From the NCBI GenBank assembly GCA_947165485.1, contig CAMVAP010000011.1, positions 1 through 64,000 on the forward strand: a stretch of 64,000 nt of DNA, in the 5' to 3' direction. This document shows, one piece after another, positions 10,437 to 19,195 of the stretch (positions are counted from its first letter, which is position 1; each line of letters starts with the position of its first letter). The notes beneath the pieces are model-generated. The model made no database searches. It saw only the letters and a program-made list of their open reading frames with translations, and was not told the DNA's origin. The position numbers and the translations under genes were made by a program. Origin of the DNA: an uncultured Prevotellaceae bacterium (lineage in GTDB: Bacteria > Bacteroidota > Bacteroidia > Bacteroidales > Muribaculaceae).

Positions 10437-10495
10437 ATTGTCACAATTTATAAAGTTTGGTTATTCATTTGTACCAAGCGTAGTGATTACCATTG

Positions 10496-11413
10496 TTATT
10501 CTGGATTTGTCCAGAACTTCTTGGCGTCGGTGGTAACAACTTCATCGTCCGATCTTCCGAACGGAGTAAAGCCTTCGGGCACGATATTGACATAACGGCC
10601 AGGTTCAAAATCCTTGTCGGCACGGTCCTCCTGGAAGTAATGGAGTGTTTCCCAAGAAGAGAACCAATAAGTGTTTTTGGCCATGTAGCAATAGTAGTAA
10701 TCGTGCTTGGTGGTAGCATCCTTGAAGCCCGGATACATCAGCATCTGCTCACCAGCGGCATACTTGTCACGCATTTCCAGTAGGTTGAGCGGTGTGCCGT
10801 TCTGGTCGGTGCAATAATGCCCGTCCATGTCCGAGTCGATGAATGCCCACTTGCCCAGTTCAGGAAGCCACACCTCGTTCACCACATGACAGTCGCTATC
10901 ATTCTTGTCCTGCGGCATGCAGGTCACAAAACGCGCTGTCAGCCCGGCTGCCTGCATCAGCTCGTAATTGAGGATGGCATGCATACGGCAGTTGAAGCCT
11001 GAATCCTCTTCCTTAGTGAACTTCCACAGGTCGATGGCGTTTCTATGCTCAGGCAGATTTCTGGAGTCTGCATGAGGGATGCTGGTAGCGACAAATCTGG
11101 ATATGGCAAGCGCTTTTTCCCACGTCGAGGCATCAGGGCGATAAAGCGAATCCAACTTGAAGTAATCCCTTATCTCCCGAGCACGAGCCGAGTCTTGAAC
11201 TATGGCGAAGTGATACTGAACAGTATCGGCGTTGAATGGGGACTGTTTGAGCAAATCAATAAATTCCGCTTCTTTGGTAATGACCTCGTTCTCTCCTATG
11301 CTGATGTAATACTTCTCGGAGCTGGCCAGATACCAATAGGCACATACAGCCAACACGCCGATGAGGGCAAAGAGGCCAACCATAATGCGGAAAAGATACT
11401 TCAGGAATTTCAT
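10496..11413 (-). CDS. Transglutaminase-like domain protein, membrane anchored
   Basis: N-terminal TM; NCRMHAILNYELMQAAGLTARFVTCM...DCHVVNEVWLPELGKWAFIDSDMDG (Cys-His-Asp arrangement). Confidence 0.8.
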   Translation of the reverse strand: MKFLKYLFRIMVGLFALIGVLAVCAYWYLASSEKYYISIGENEVITKEAEFIDLLKQSPFNADTVQYHFAIVQDSARAREIRDYFKLDSLYRPDASTWEKALAISRFVATSIPHADSRNLPEHRNAIDLWKFTKEEDSGFNCRMHAILNYELMQAAGLTARFVTCMPQDKNDSDCHVVNEVWLPELGKWAFIDSDMDGHYCTDQNGTPLNLLEMRDKYAAGEQMLMYPGFKDATTKHDYYYCYMAKNTYWFSSWETLHYFQEDRADKDFEPGRYVNIVPEGFTPFGRSDDEVVTTDAKKFWTNPE

Positions 11414-11447
11414 ACTTAATTATAGTTTTAAAAAATCAGTTGCAGAA

Positions 11448-12170
11448 TTACAGCAGCCTTCCGTGGTCGTTGTAGCTGTAGTAGTTGCCACCACGGCACA
11501 CGATGATGTGATCGACCAGTTGGATGTCCATCACCTTGCAGGCTTGGTGTACGCGCTCGGTCAGGCGGTCGTCCTGGATGCTGGGCTTGGGGTTGTCGCT
11601 GGGGTGGTTGTGGGCCAGGATGATGCCTGAGGACAGGCGCTCGATAGCAGGGCGCAGAATCATCTTGATGTCGGCCACGGTCATGGCGGTGCCACCGCTG
11701 CTGATGCGTACGCATTCCTCTACTTGCTTGGCATGGTTGAGCAGCACGACCATGATTTCCTCGTGGTCAAGGTGTTCCATGCGTGTGCGCAGGTAGTTGT
11801 AGGCATCCTCGCTGCTGGTGATCTTGAAGCGTTCCTGAAATTCCTCCTGCTGGTAACGCCGTGCCAGTTCCAGGGCGGCAAGGATCTCGATTGCCTTGAC
11901 CTCGCCGATGCCGTGATAGTTTTTCACCAGGTTGTTGATGCCCTTGCGGGCGATGAGGTAGAGTTTGTCGTCGTTATCCCGCAGGATGCGTTGGCACAGG
12001 TCCACCACCGACTCGCCAGGCGTGCCCACCCTCAGCAGGATGGCCAGCAACTCGGCGGTCGATAGGCTCCCGAAGCCATGCTTCTTGGCCTTCTCGCGCG
12101 GGCGGTCCTCCTCGGGCACGGTCTCCTTGATGTTGCGGCTTCCCGCCAGCTTGCTATTATCGTCTTGCAT
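11448..12170 (-). CDS. radC: RadC family JAB-domain protein
   Basis: EEDRPREKAKKHGFGSLSTAELLAILLRVG; ILAHNHPSDNPKPS; DIQLVDHIIV. Confidence 0.95.
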   Translation of the reverse strand: MQDDNSKLAGSRNIKETVPEEDRPREKAKKHGFGSLSTAELLAILLRVGTPGESVVDLCQRILRDNDDKLYLIARKGINNLVKNYHGIGEVKAIEILAALELARRYQQEEFQERFKITSSEDAYNYLRTRMEHLDHEEIMVVLLNHAKQVEECVRISSGGTAMTVADIKMILRPAIERLSSGIILAHNHPSDNPKPSIQDDRLTERVHQACKVMDIQLVDHIIVCRGGNYYSYNDHGRLL

Positions 12171-12205
12171 GGACTAAACGGATCAAATCATTTAAACGGG
12201 TGTCT

Positions 12206-12256
12206 CCTAAAAACCTAAAACCTAAAGCCTAAAACCTAAAGCCTAAAGCCTAAAGT
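12206..12256. repeat. CCTAAA(A/G) degenerate tandem repeat
   Basis: tcctaaaaacctaaaacctaaagcctaaaacctaaagcctaaagcctaaag; complement of the type at 4197-4250. Confidence 0.8.
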
Positions 12257-13252
12257 CTATTTTCCTTTTCTCATCATCACTTCCTCGTTGATGTCTCGGC
12301 CATGCTTGAGGAGGATTTTCCACACGTATGCCTTGATGAAGCCCCAGCCGTAGCTGCACAATTGTGTGAAACTTGTCACCACGGCAAGGCAAGCGATCTT
12401 GAGGTTGCGTGTCTGGATGAGAGCGGCAATCCACAGCATGACTGCATAGAGCAGGATGGGCAGCAGGAACCACCACTTCCACAGCGAGAGCAATAGCAGT
12501 AATGCGCAACCCAGGGTGAACACGGCGGGCAGGCAGTGCACCAGCTTGAGGCTATCGGGGTAGAGCAGCTTCAAGGTGATGCGTGACATGCCGAAGACGT
12601 AGGTTTGGCGAGCAAATTTCTGGATGCTCGTGCGGCGCTTGTGGTACACAAAGGCGGGGCGGATGAGTCGGATGTTAAACCCAGCCTGGCGCACGCGCGT
12701 GCTCATGTCAATGTCCTCGCTGAACATCTCGCGGAAACCACCCACCTTCTCATACACCTCGCGTGAGTAGCCCATGTTGAACGAGCGGGGCACAAACTTC
12801 TCCATCTGCACCTTGCCGCCACGGATTCCGCCCGTGGTCAAGAACGAAGTCATCGAGAACGAGATGGCCTTCTGCACATCGGTGAAGTCGGGGCTCGCCG
12901 CATCGGGACCGCCAAAGCAAGGCACATACTCCCGAGCCAGTTCCCGCCCCAGCGTCTTGAAATAGTCGGTCGGGATGACGCAATCGCTGTCAAAGAATAC
13001 AAAGTACTGCCCCGTGGCATGCTCCAGACCGTAGTTGCGGGCAATAGAGCGTCCCTCGTTAGCTTTATAGAAGTAGCGCAGGTCCAGTTCGCTGCTGTAG
13101 CGCAGGGCGATGTCCTCGCAGCGCTCGGTCGAGCCGTCCTCCACCAGAATGATCTCAAAATCCTTGTCCGTTTGCAGTGTGAGGCTCCTCAACAGGTCCT
13201 CCACCTCGTCCCGCCGGTTATACACCGGCACAATCACTGAAAAATAAGGCAT
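12257..13252 (-). CDS. Glycosyltransferase family 2
   Basis: MPYFSVIVPVYNRRDEVEDLLRSLTLQTDKDFEIILVEDGSTE; FFDSDCVIP; C-terminal TM segments. Confidence 0.93.
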   Translation of the reverse strand: MPYFSVIVPVYNRRDEVEDLLRSLTLQTDKDFEIILVEDGSTERCEDIALRYSSELDLRYFYKANEGRSIARNYGLEHATGQYFVFFDSDCVIPTDYFKTLGRELAREYVPCFGGPDAASPDFTDVQKAISFSMTSFLTTGGIRGGKVQMEKFVPRSFNMGYSREVYEKVGGFREMFSEDIDMSTRVRQAGFNIRLIRPAFVYHKRRTSIQKFARQTYVFGMSRITLKLLYPDSLKLVHCLPAVFTLGCALLLLLSLWKWWFLLPILLYAVMLWIAALIQTRNLKIACLAVVTSFTQLCSYGWGFIKAYVWKILLKHGRDINEEVMMRKGK

Positions 13253-13282
13253 CGGTATGTGTCTTTTTGTTGGTTGCTCTTG

Positions 13283-14569
13283 CTACTTCTTGCTGGTCAT
13301 GATGTCGAGGACCATCTGGTCGGTAGCGCACATGGCGTCGGCACCGATGATGGTGAGGTTGCTGATGCTGCGGTCCACGTCGTCGTCGATGATGCCCTCG
13401 GCACTGGTGACGTGGCGGCCTTCCATGGCGAGCACTGCCGATAACAGGGCGGTCGATACGCCCGAGGCGATCTTGAGGGCGCAACTGGGCTTGGCTCCGT
13501 CACAGATCATGCCAGTGAGGTTGGCGATCATATTTTTCACCGCATAGCAGATGCGGTTAAAGTCGCCGCCCATCAGGTAGGTGATGCCGCAGGAGCTGCC
13601 GATTGAGGCCACGACACAGCCGCACAGGGCACTGAGCTTACCCAGGCTCTGCTTGATGTAGATGGCCGTCAGATGGCTCAGCGTCAAGGCGCGGATGAGT
13701 TCTTCCTCGGTATTCTCGTTCTCCATGGCATAGACGGCGACGGGATTGGTGGCGCAGATGCCCTGGTTGCCCGAACCGCTGTTGCTCATGACAGGGATGA
13801 GTGCGCCGCCCATGCGGGCATCGGTGGCCAGTGCGGTCTTGGAGAGGATGCGGGAGAAGATGGTGTTGCCAAAGATGCCGTGGCTCAACGGCCTGTCCAT
13901 GGTCTTGCCCAGGCAGTGGCCATAGTTGTACTTGAGCGATTCCTGGGCGGCCTTGAGGTTGTAGTCGCGGGTCTCGAGGATGAAGCTGACCTCATCCAGC
14001 GGTGCCTGCATGGCAAAGTCATAGACCAGGCGCAGGTTTAATGCGATGTCACCGCTGTCGTCGCCCTCACTGCTGCCCGCGTGCTCGTCGAGCAACACCT
14101 GGTCATCGCGGGTGACGCGCACAAAGTGGGTGTGCGAGCCCTGGATGATGGCGCTGGCCGTGTGCCCGTCGCCCTCACACAGGATCTCGACATAGAGTTT
14201 GTCGCAGCAGTCTTGCTTGAGCTGGATGTTGATGCGGTCCTCATTGATGTATTGCTTGCCTTGCTCGATGGCACTGGGGCACACGTCCTTGATGACCTCA
14301 AGCTGATACTCGCTCTTGCCGATGAGGGCGCCCAGGGCGATGGCGATGGGCAAGCCGATCATGCCCGTGCCGGGAATGCCCACTCCCATGGCGTTCTTGA
14401 GGATATTGGCACTGAGCAGTGCCGTGATTTTTTCAGGTTTGGAGCCCAGGGCCTCGGTGGCTCGGCTCACGCACAATGCCACTGCCATGGGCTCGGTACA
14501 ACCCACGGCGGGGACAACCTCGCGCTTCATCAACGCGATAATCTGCTCTCTCGTTTTCTCTTCAATCAT
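13283..14569 (-). CDS. UPF0597 / serine dehydratase alpha-like (L-cysteine desulfidase family)
   Basis: VVPAVGCTEPMAVALCVSRA; GNQGICATNPVAVYA; SIGSSCGITYLMGG. Start MIEEKTREQ. Confidence 0.9.
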   Translation of the reverse strand: MIEEKTREQIIALMKREVVPAVGCTEPMAVALCVSRATEALGSKPEKITALLSANILKNAMGVGIPGTGMIGLPIAIALGALIGKSEYQLEVIKDVCPSAIEQGKQYINEDRINIQLKQDCCDKLYVEILCEGDGHTASAIIQGSHTHFVRVTRDDQVLLDEHAGSSEGDDSGDIALNLRLVYDFAMQAPLDEVSFILETRDYNLKAAQESLKYNYGHCLGKTMDRPLSHGIFGNTIFSRILSKTALATDARMGGALIPVMSNSGSGNQGICATNPVAVYAMENENTEEELIRALTLSHLTAIYIKQSLGKLSALCGCVVASIGSSCGITYLMGGDFNRICYAVKNMIANLTGMICDGAKPSCALKIASGVSTALLSAVLAMEGRHVTSAEGIIDDDVDRSISNLTIIGADAMCATDQMVLDIMTSKK

Positions 14570-14602
14570 TTTTATCTGGTTTTTAGTTTTTCTCTTCAAT
14601 AT

Positions 14603-14625
14603 GATCGCCCTGCGGGCGAGAAATC
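14603..14625 (-). repeat. REP-like hairpin copy B (GATTTC TCGCCC GCA GGGCGA TC on - strand)
   Basis: Perfect 6-bp stem and triloop; just 3' of the GxxExxY gene, inverted relative to copy C. Confidence 0.75.
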
Positions 14626-14649
14626 AAAAAAAACTTTTAATGATAATTC

Positions 14650-15072
14650 TTATTTTCGGAATTCTATCTGTTCAATTTCTCCATTCTGATGACGATGATA
14701 CCATTCTGAATAAAGTCCCTTCGGACTGAAGTTGACCAACATCCCGTAAGGCATGTGAGTCAGGTTCATGTAGTTCCATAACTGCTTGCGGTGCTCAAAA
14801 CTTGTGAAGTTGATTGCTTTAAGTTCTATAATAACTTCATGATTAATGACCAAATCCATACGGTAGTTTTGGTCAAGTTTGACCTCTTTCCAGTATATGG
14901 GTAAAAAAACCTGTCTTTCTACATGATAGCCTTTTTGAATCAACAAGTAGCAGAGCGCAGCCTCATAGGCTGACTCTAATAAGCCACCATGGTATTCGGT
15001 ATGCACTTCCATAGCCATTCCTGTTATGTCACGGAAAAAAGCATATCGTTGATTGTATTCTTCAGCAGTCAT
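14650..15072 (-). CDS. GxxExxY protein (PDDEXK-like nuclease fold)
   Basis: HTEYHGGLLESAYEAALCYLLIQKGYHVERQ (GxxExxY motif); YRMDLVINHEVIIELKA (D...ExK). Confidence 0.93.
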   Translation of the reverse strand: MTAEEYNQRYAFFRDITGMAMEVHTEYHGGLLESAYEAALCYLLIQKGYHVERQVFLPIYWKEVKLDQNYRMDLVINHEVIIELKAINFTSFEHRKQLWNYMNLTHMPYGMLVNFSPKGLYSEWYHRHQNGEIEQIEFRK

Positions 15073-15118
15073 TTAGAATGATAAAATATTGCGACTGATT
15101 AATAAAAAGATTTTTTTT

Positions 15119-15140
15119 GATTTCTTGCGCAGAGCGCAAT
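15119..15140 (+). repeat. REP-like hairpin copy C (GATTTC TTGCGC AGA GCGCAA T)
   Basis: Perfect 6-bp stem, triloop; upstream flank of the GxxExxY gene. Confidence 0.75.
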
Positions 15141-15149
15141 ATTTTTGTT

Positions 15150-17219
15150 TTATTGGCGGAATTTGTCGAGGCCGCCGTCCAGGAAGTCGAGGAAGGCGGG
15201 GACGTCCTCCTTGTAGCTGAACGAGCCGCTCAGGGCGTTGCCCTGCGGGTCAACGCACACATAGAACGGCTGCGTGTTGCTGCCGAACTTGTAGCGTTGC
15301 AGGTAGCTCCACTTGTCGCCGATGGTGCGCAGGGTGCGCTTCTCGCCGGTGGCCTCGGTCACCTCGATGGGCTCGGGCAACGGGCGCTTGTCATCGACAA
15401 ACAGCGAGATGAGGACATAGTCCTTGTTCAGCTTGTCGGCCACGGTGGGGTCGGTCCACACGGCAGCCTCCATCTTGCGGCAGTTCACGCAGCCAAAGCC
15501 CGTGAAGTCCAGGAAGACAGGTTTGCCAGCAGCGGCAGCAGCAGCCATGCCCTGCTCATAGTCGGTGTAGGCGGCGCGCACCTCCTTGGTGTTGAGGTTG
15601 AAGTCCTGGGTGTTCATGGGCGGGGCAAAAGCGCTCACGGCCTTGCACGGAGCACCCCACAGGCCGGGAATCATATAGATGGCAAAGGCTATCGAGATCA
15701 GTCCGCCCATGATGCAGATCACGGGCATGGGCTTGGTCTCGTCGCCAGGCATGACAATGTCGCTCTGGAATTTGAGTTTGCCGATGAGGTAGAGGCCCAG
15801 CAGGCCAAAGATGGCGATCCACAGGCACAGGAAGACCTCGCGGTCCATCAGGTGCCAGCCGTAAGCCAGGTCGGCCACTGAGAAGAACTTGCAGGCAAAT
15901 GCCAGCTCGATGAAGCCGAGCACCACCTTGAGGATATTCATCCAACCACCCGACTTGGGAGCCGACTTCAACCACGAGGGGAACAGGGCGAACAGCGTGA
16001 ACGGCAGTGCCAGGGCCAATGCGAAGCCCAGCATACCGATGGCGGGCCCCCAGAAGTTGCCGCTCGTGGCAAAATCTACCAGCAGGAAGCCGATGATGGG
16101 ACCCGTGCACGAGAAGGACACGAGCACCAGCGTGAAGGCCATCAGGAAGATGGACAGCAGGCCGCTGGTCGAGCTGGCCTTGTTGTCAACAGCGTTGGAC
16201 CACTTGCTGGGCAGCTTGATCTCAAACATGCCGAAGAACGACAACGCAAACACTACCAGCAGCAGGCACAGGAAGATGTTGAACACGGCGTTGGTCGAGA
16301 GGGCGTTCAACGCGCTGGGACCGAAGATGGCGGTCACGATCAAGCCCAGGGCCAGGTAGATGACGACAATCGAGATGCCATAGGTGATGGCATCCTTGAT
16401 GCCTTTCTTCTTGTCATCCTTGGCCCGCTTGAGGAAGAAGCTCACCGTCATCGGGATGATGGGCCACACACACGGCGTGAACAACGCCACCAGACCGCCC
16501 AACAAACCCATCAGGAAGATCCACCACAGTGAGCGGCTGCCACTGCCGCCAGCGGTGCCGTCGATGGCCTGGATGTCGCCCACGACGGGGCGCCACAGCG
16601 CGTCGTGGTCGAGGGATGCAAGAGCTGCGCTATCCACTGCGGGAGTGATGGCGGCGCTGTCGGCTGCCAGGGCAGCCAGCGAGTCGGCTTTGGCCTTGGC
16701 TTCGGCCTCGGCCTTTGCCTTGTCCTCTTCTTCCTTGTTTCCAGCGGTTTCACCGTCCACGGCAGGTGACTTGCCGGCCTTCTTGAAGCTCACGGCGCTG
16801 GGCGGCAGGCACGACTGGTCGTTGCAGGCACCGTACTCCAGGTCGGCATCGATATCATAGTTGGGCTTGGTGAACTTCACCTTCTGCACAAACTGCACAT
16901 TGTTCTCAAAATAACGCAACTTGGCTCCGAACATCTCGTCAAACTGCGATATTTCCTTGCCCACAGGCTTCAATTTACCCACGGGCTCCACACCATCCTT
17001 CTTGTGGAAGGTGATGCTGGCCTCGGTGGGACCCGCGTCGCCCAGGTTGGTCGAATACACGTGCCATCCCTTGTCAATCTTGCCAGTAAACACAATTTCG
17101 CCCTCGCTGGAGCCGTTGGTAGTCTTGAGTTGAGAGGTAAAGGTGACGGGATTAGCCATCTGGGCAGCGGCAAGCATCGCCACCGTCATCATCGTCAACA
17201 ATGTCGCAATCTTTTTCAT
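15150..17219 (-). CDS. dsbD: Protein-disulfide reductase DsbD family
   Basis: N-terminal DsbD-alpha-like domain; FTPCVWPIIPMTVSFFLKRA and SCTGPIIGFLLV TM core; FLDFTGFGCVNCRKMEAAVW thioredoxin domain. The MMKKIMMKKIA duplicated start makes 17237 or 17219 possible. Confidence 0.93.
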   Translation of the reverse strand: MKKIATLLTMMTVAMLAAAQMANPVTFTSQLKTTNGSSEGEIVFTGKIDKGWHVYSTNLGDAGPTEASITFHKKDGVEPVGKLKPVGKEISQFDEMFGAKLRYFENNVQFVQKVKFTKPNYDIDADLEYGACNDQSCLPPSAVSFKKAGKSPAVDGETAGNKEEEDKAKAEAEAKAKADSLAALAADSAAITPAVDSAALASLDHDALWRPVVGDIQAIDGTAGGSGSRSLWWIFLMGLLGGLVALFTPCVWPIIPMTVSFFLKRAKDDKKKGIKDAITYGISIVVIYLALGLIVTAIFGPSALNALSTNAVFNIFLCLLLVVFALSFFGMFEIKLPSKWSNAVDNKASSTSGLLSIFLMAFTLVLVSFSCTGPIIGFLLVDFATSGNFWGPAIGMLGFALALALPFTLFALFPSWLKSAPKSGGWMNILKVVLGFIELAFACKFFSVADLAYGWHLMDREVFLCLWIAIFGLLGLYLIGKLKFQSDIVMPGDETKPMPVICIMGGLISIAFAIYMIPGLWGAPCKAVSAFAPPMNTQDFNLNTKEVRAAYTDYEQGMAAAAAAGKPVFLDFTGFGCVNCRKMEAAVWTDPTVADKLNKDYVLISLFVDDKRPLPEPIEVTEATGEKRTLRTIGDKWSYLQRYKFGSNTQPFYVCVDPQGNALSGSFSYKEDVPAFLDFLDGGLDKFRQ

Positions 17220-17484
17220 CATAATCTTTTTCATCATAATCTTTTGGTTATATTGGTTTGCAAAGTTAATTAAAAATCTAATTCGTCAATGTTTATTACT
17301 GCAGTTTCCTTATCAGGGGTACATTTTTTTTAGAGATTCTTGCTTGCTGCATTCCATGATTCAAAGGGTCGGATTTTAAACTGGCGAGGTAGAGTAATTG
17401 TGCCATGAGATTATAAATTTTCGTTTTTTTATTAATATTTTACTCAAATTATTATATCTTTGTCATTCCAAATTCAAAAAGAGG

Positions 17485-18033
17485 ATGAGTCAAAGCGTGA
17501 TTATGTCGGTTCTTGACTACGAGAAGCTGTTCAAGCAAAACTATGAACGGCTGTATTATCATGCACATGCCATTACTCACGATGAGGATATTGCCAAGGA
17601 TGTTGTCAGCGAAGTTTTTATTAACGTGTGGCGATTGAGGAAATCTATTGACCTGAACACCGTCGTGTCCTATCTCTACACGAGTGTGCGCAACCGTTGC
17701 CTTGATCAACTGAAACAGCGCAACCGTCATGTGCCGCTGATGGAAGAAGTGATCAATGACCTGGAACATTATACCGAAACCGACTGGAATGAATATGAAG
17801 CACGAATCGCACACCTAAGGGCTGAACTCCATCGCCTGCCCGAGCGGGTGAGGCGTGTCTTGTACTTGCGCTTCTATGAGCAGAAAAGCAACCAAGAAGT
17901 TGCCGATATACTGGGCATCAGCGTGGATGGTGTAAAGAAAATCATCCAGCGCTCATTTGCACAGATGAGAGTCTCATTGGGTAAAAAAATGTTAAAGTTT
18001 GTACCGCTGTTGTTATTGTCGTGTATCAATTAG
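17485..18033 (+). CDS. RNA polymerase ECF-type sigma-70 factor (FecI-like)
   Basis: FKQNYERLYYHAHAITHDEDIAKDVVSEVFINVWRLR; LPERVRRVLYLRFYEQKSNQEVADILGISVDGVKKII. Confidence 0.93.
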   Translation: MSQSVIMSVLDYEKLFKQNYERLYYHAHAITHDEDIAKDVVSEVFINVWRLRKSIDLNTVVSYLYTSVRNRCLDQLKQRNRHVPLMEEVINDLEHYTETDWNEYEARIAHLRAELHRLPERVRRVLYLRFYEQKSNQEVADILGISVDGVKKIIQRSFAQMRVSLGKKMLKFVPLLLLSCIN

Positions 18034-18037
18034 TGAA

Positions 18038-19090
18038 ATGGAACAAGATAACAAGAACATAGAGGAACAGCAACCGCTCAATGCCCAACAGCAATGGGAG
18101 CTGTGTGAGGCGATTTCCCGCGAGCAGACAACATGCCCCGATGTCGATGAGCAGTGGCAGGTAGTCAGCGGGAAATTGGGTCTCGCGGGTGAACAAGATG
18201 TTGACACAGCCGAGGTTGTGCCCATGCACGCGCGGCCCACCTGGATCCGTTGGACCATAGGCATCGCGGCAGCACTGGCCCTTATCATTGGTTATAGATA
18301 CCTGGCCAGTCCTCCGGCTACAGTTGCCCGTGTCGATGCCACGGCATTTGCCATCCATGTTCCCGACGAGATTGACGATGTCACCCTGTCCACTGCCGAT
18401 GGCAAGCAGCACCAAGCCAGCGGCAAGCAGATTAAGCTGGATCAAACTTCCAGCTCACCTGTCCAGCTGATGGCACTCTCCACGCCCCGTGGCAAAGATT
18501 ATCACTTGACACTTGCCGATGGCACCCAGGTGTGGCTCAATGCCGAGAGCCATCTAGAATTTCCTGACCGCTTCACCGGTGACAATCGAGAGGTGCGCCT
18601 CCAGGGCGAAGCCTATTTTGAGGTGAAGAAAGACGCCAAGCATCCGTTCATCGTCTATAGCGATTATCTCTCGACAAGGGTGCTGGGCACCGCTTTCAAT
18701 GTGCGGGCGCGATCAGGACGTGATGCCTCGGTCACGTTGGTGTCGGGACGAGTGCTTGTCAAGAGCCAAAATGCCGACCAAGTGCTCACCCCAGGCCAGC
18801 AGGCTTCACTCGCTGGCTCACAGCTGGCGGTCAAGACAGTTGATACCTACCCCTATACGCAATGGAAAGAGGGCTTCTTCTATTTTGACAACCAGTCGCT
18901 TTTCTCCATCATGCAGGAACTGGCACGGTGGTATAGTGTGAATGTTTCATTTGACGACACGAGTAAAATGAACGTAAGGCTTCATTTTGTCGTCGAGCGT
19001 AACAAGAGCCTGAATGAAGCGCTGGCCAATCTTAACGCGCTGGGCGTTGTTCAAGCCGATATTGAAGACAATGTGGTAGTGATTAAGTAA
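18038..19090 (+). CDS. FecR-family anti-sigma factor
   Basis: STPRGKDYHLTLADGTQVWLNAESHLEFPDRFTGDNREVRLQGEAYFEVKKDAKHPFIV. Confidence 0.95.
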   Translation: MEQDNKNIEEQQPLNAQQQWELCEAISREQTTCPDVDEQWQVVSGKLGLAGEQDVDTAEVVPMHARPTWIRWTIGIAAALALIIGYRYLASPPATVARVDATAFAIHVPDEIDDVTLSTADGKQHQASGKQIKLDQTSSSPVQLMALSTPRGKDYHLTLADGTQVWLNAESHLEFPDRFTGDNREVRLQGEAYFEVKKDAKHPFIVYSDYLSTRVLGTAFNVRARSGRDASVTLVSGRVLVKSQNADQVLTPGQQASLAGSQLAVKTVDTYPYTQWKEGFFYFDNQSLFSIMQELARWYSVNVSFDDTSKMNVRLHFVVERNKSLNEALANLNALGVVQADIEDNVVVIK

Positions 19091-19107
19091 TCAAGTGTTA
19101 AAGAATC

Positions 19108-19146
19108 AAAAAATGAGCGGAGCGATGTACCCCGCTTATTTTTTTT
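19108..19146 (+). terminator. Hairpin + T-tract between fecR and susC (possible attenuator)
   Basis: AAAAAATGAGCGG-loop-CCGCTTATTTTTTTT. Confidence 0.6.
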
Positions 19147-19195
19147 AAGTATTAAGTGCAGAACAAGTTAAATCTTAAACTAAATCTGTATTTGT

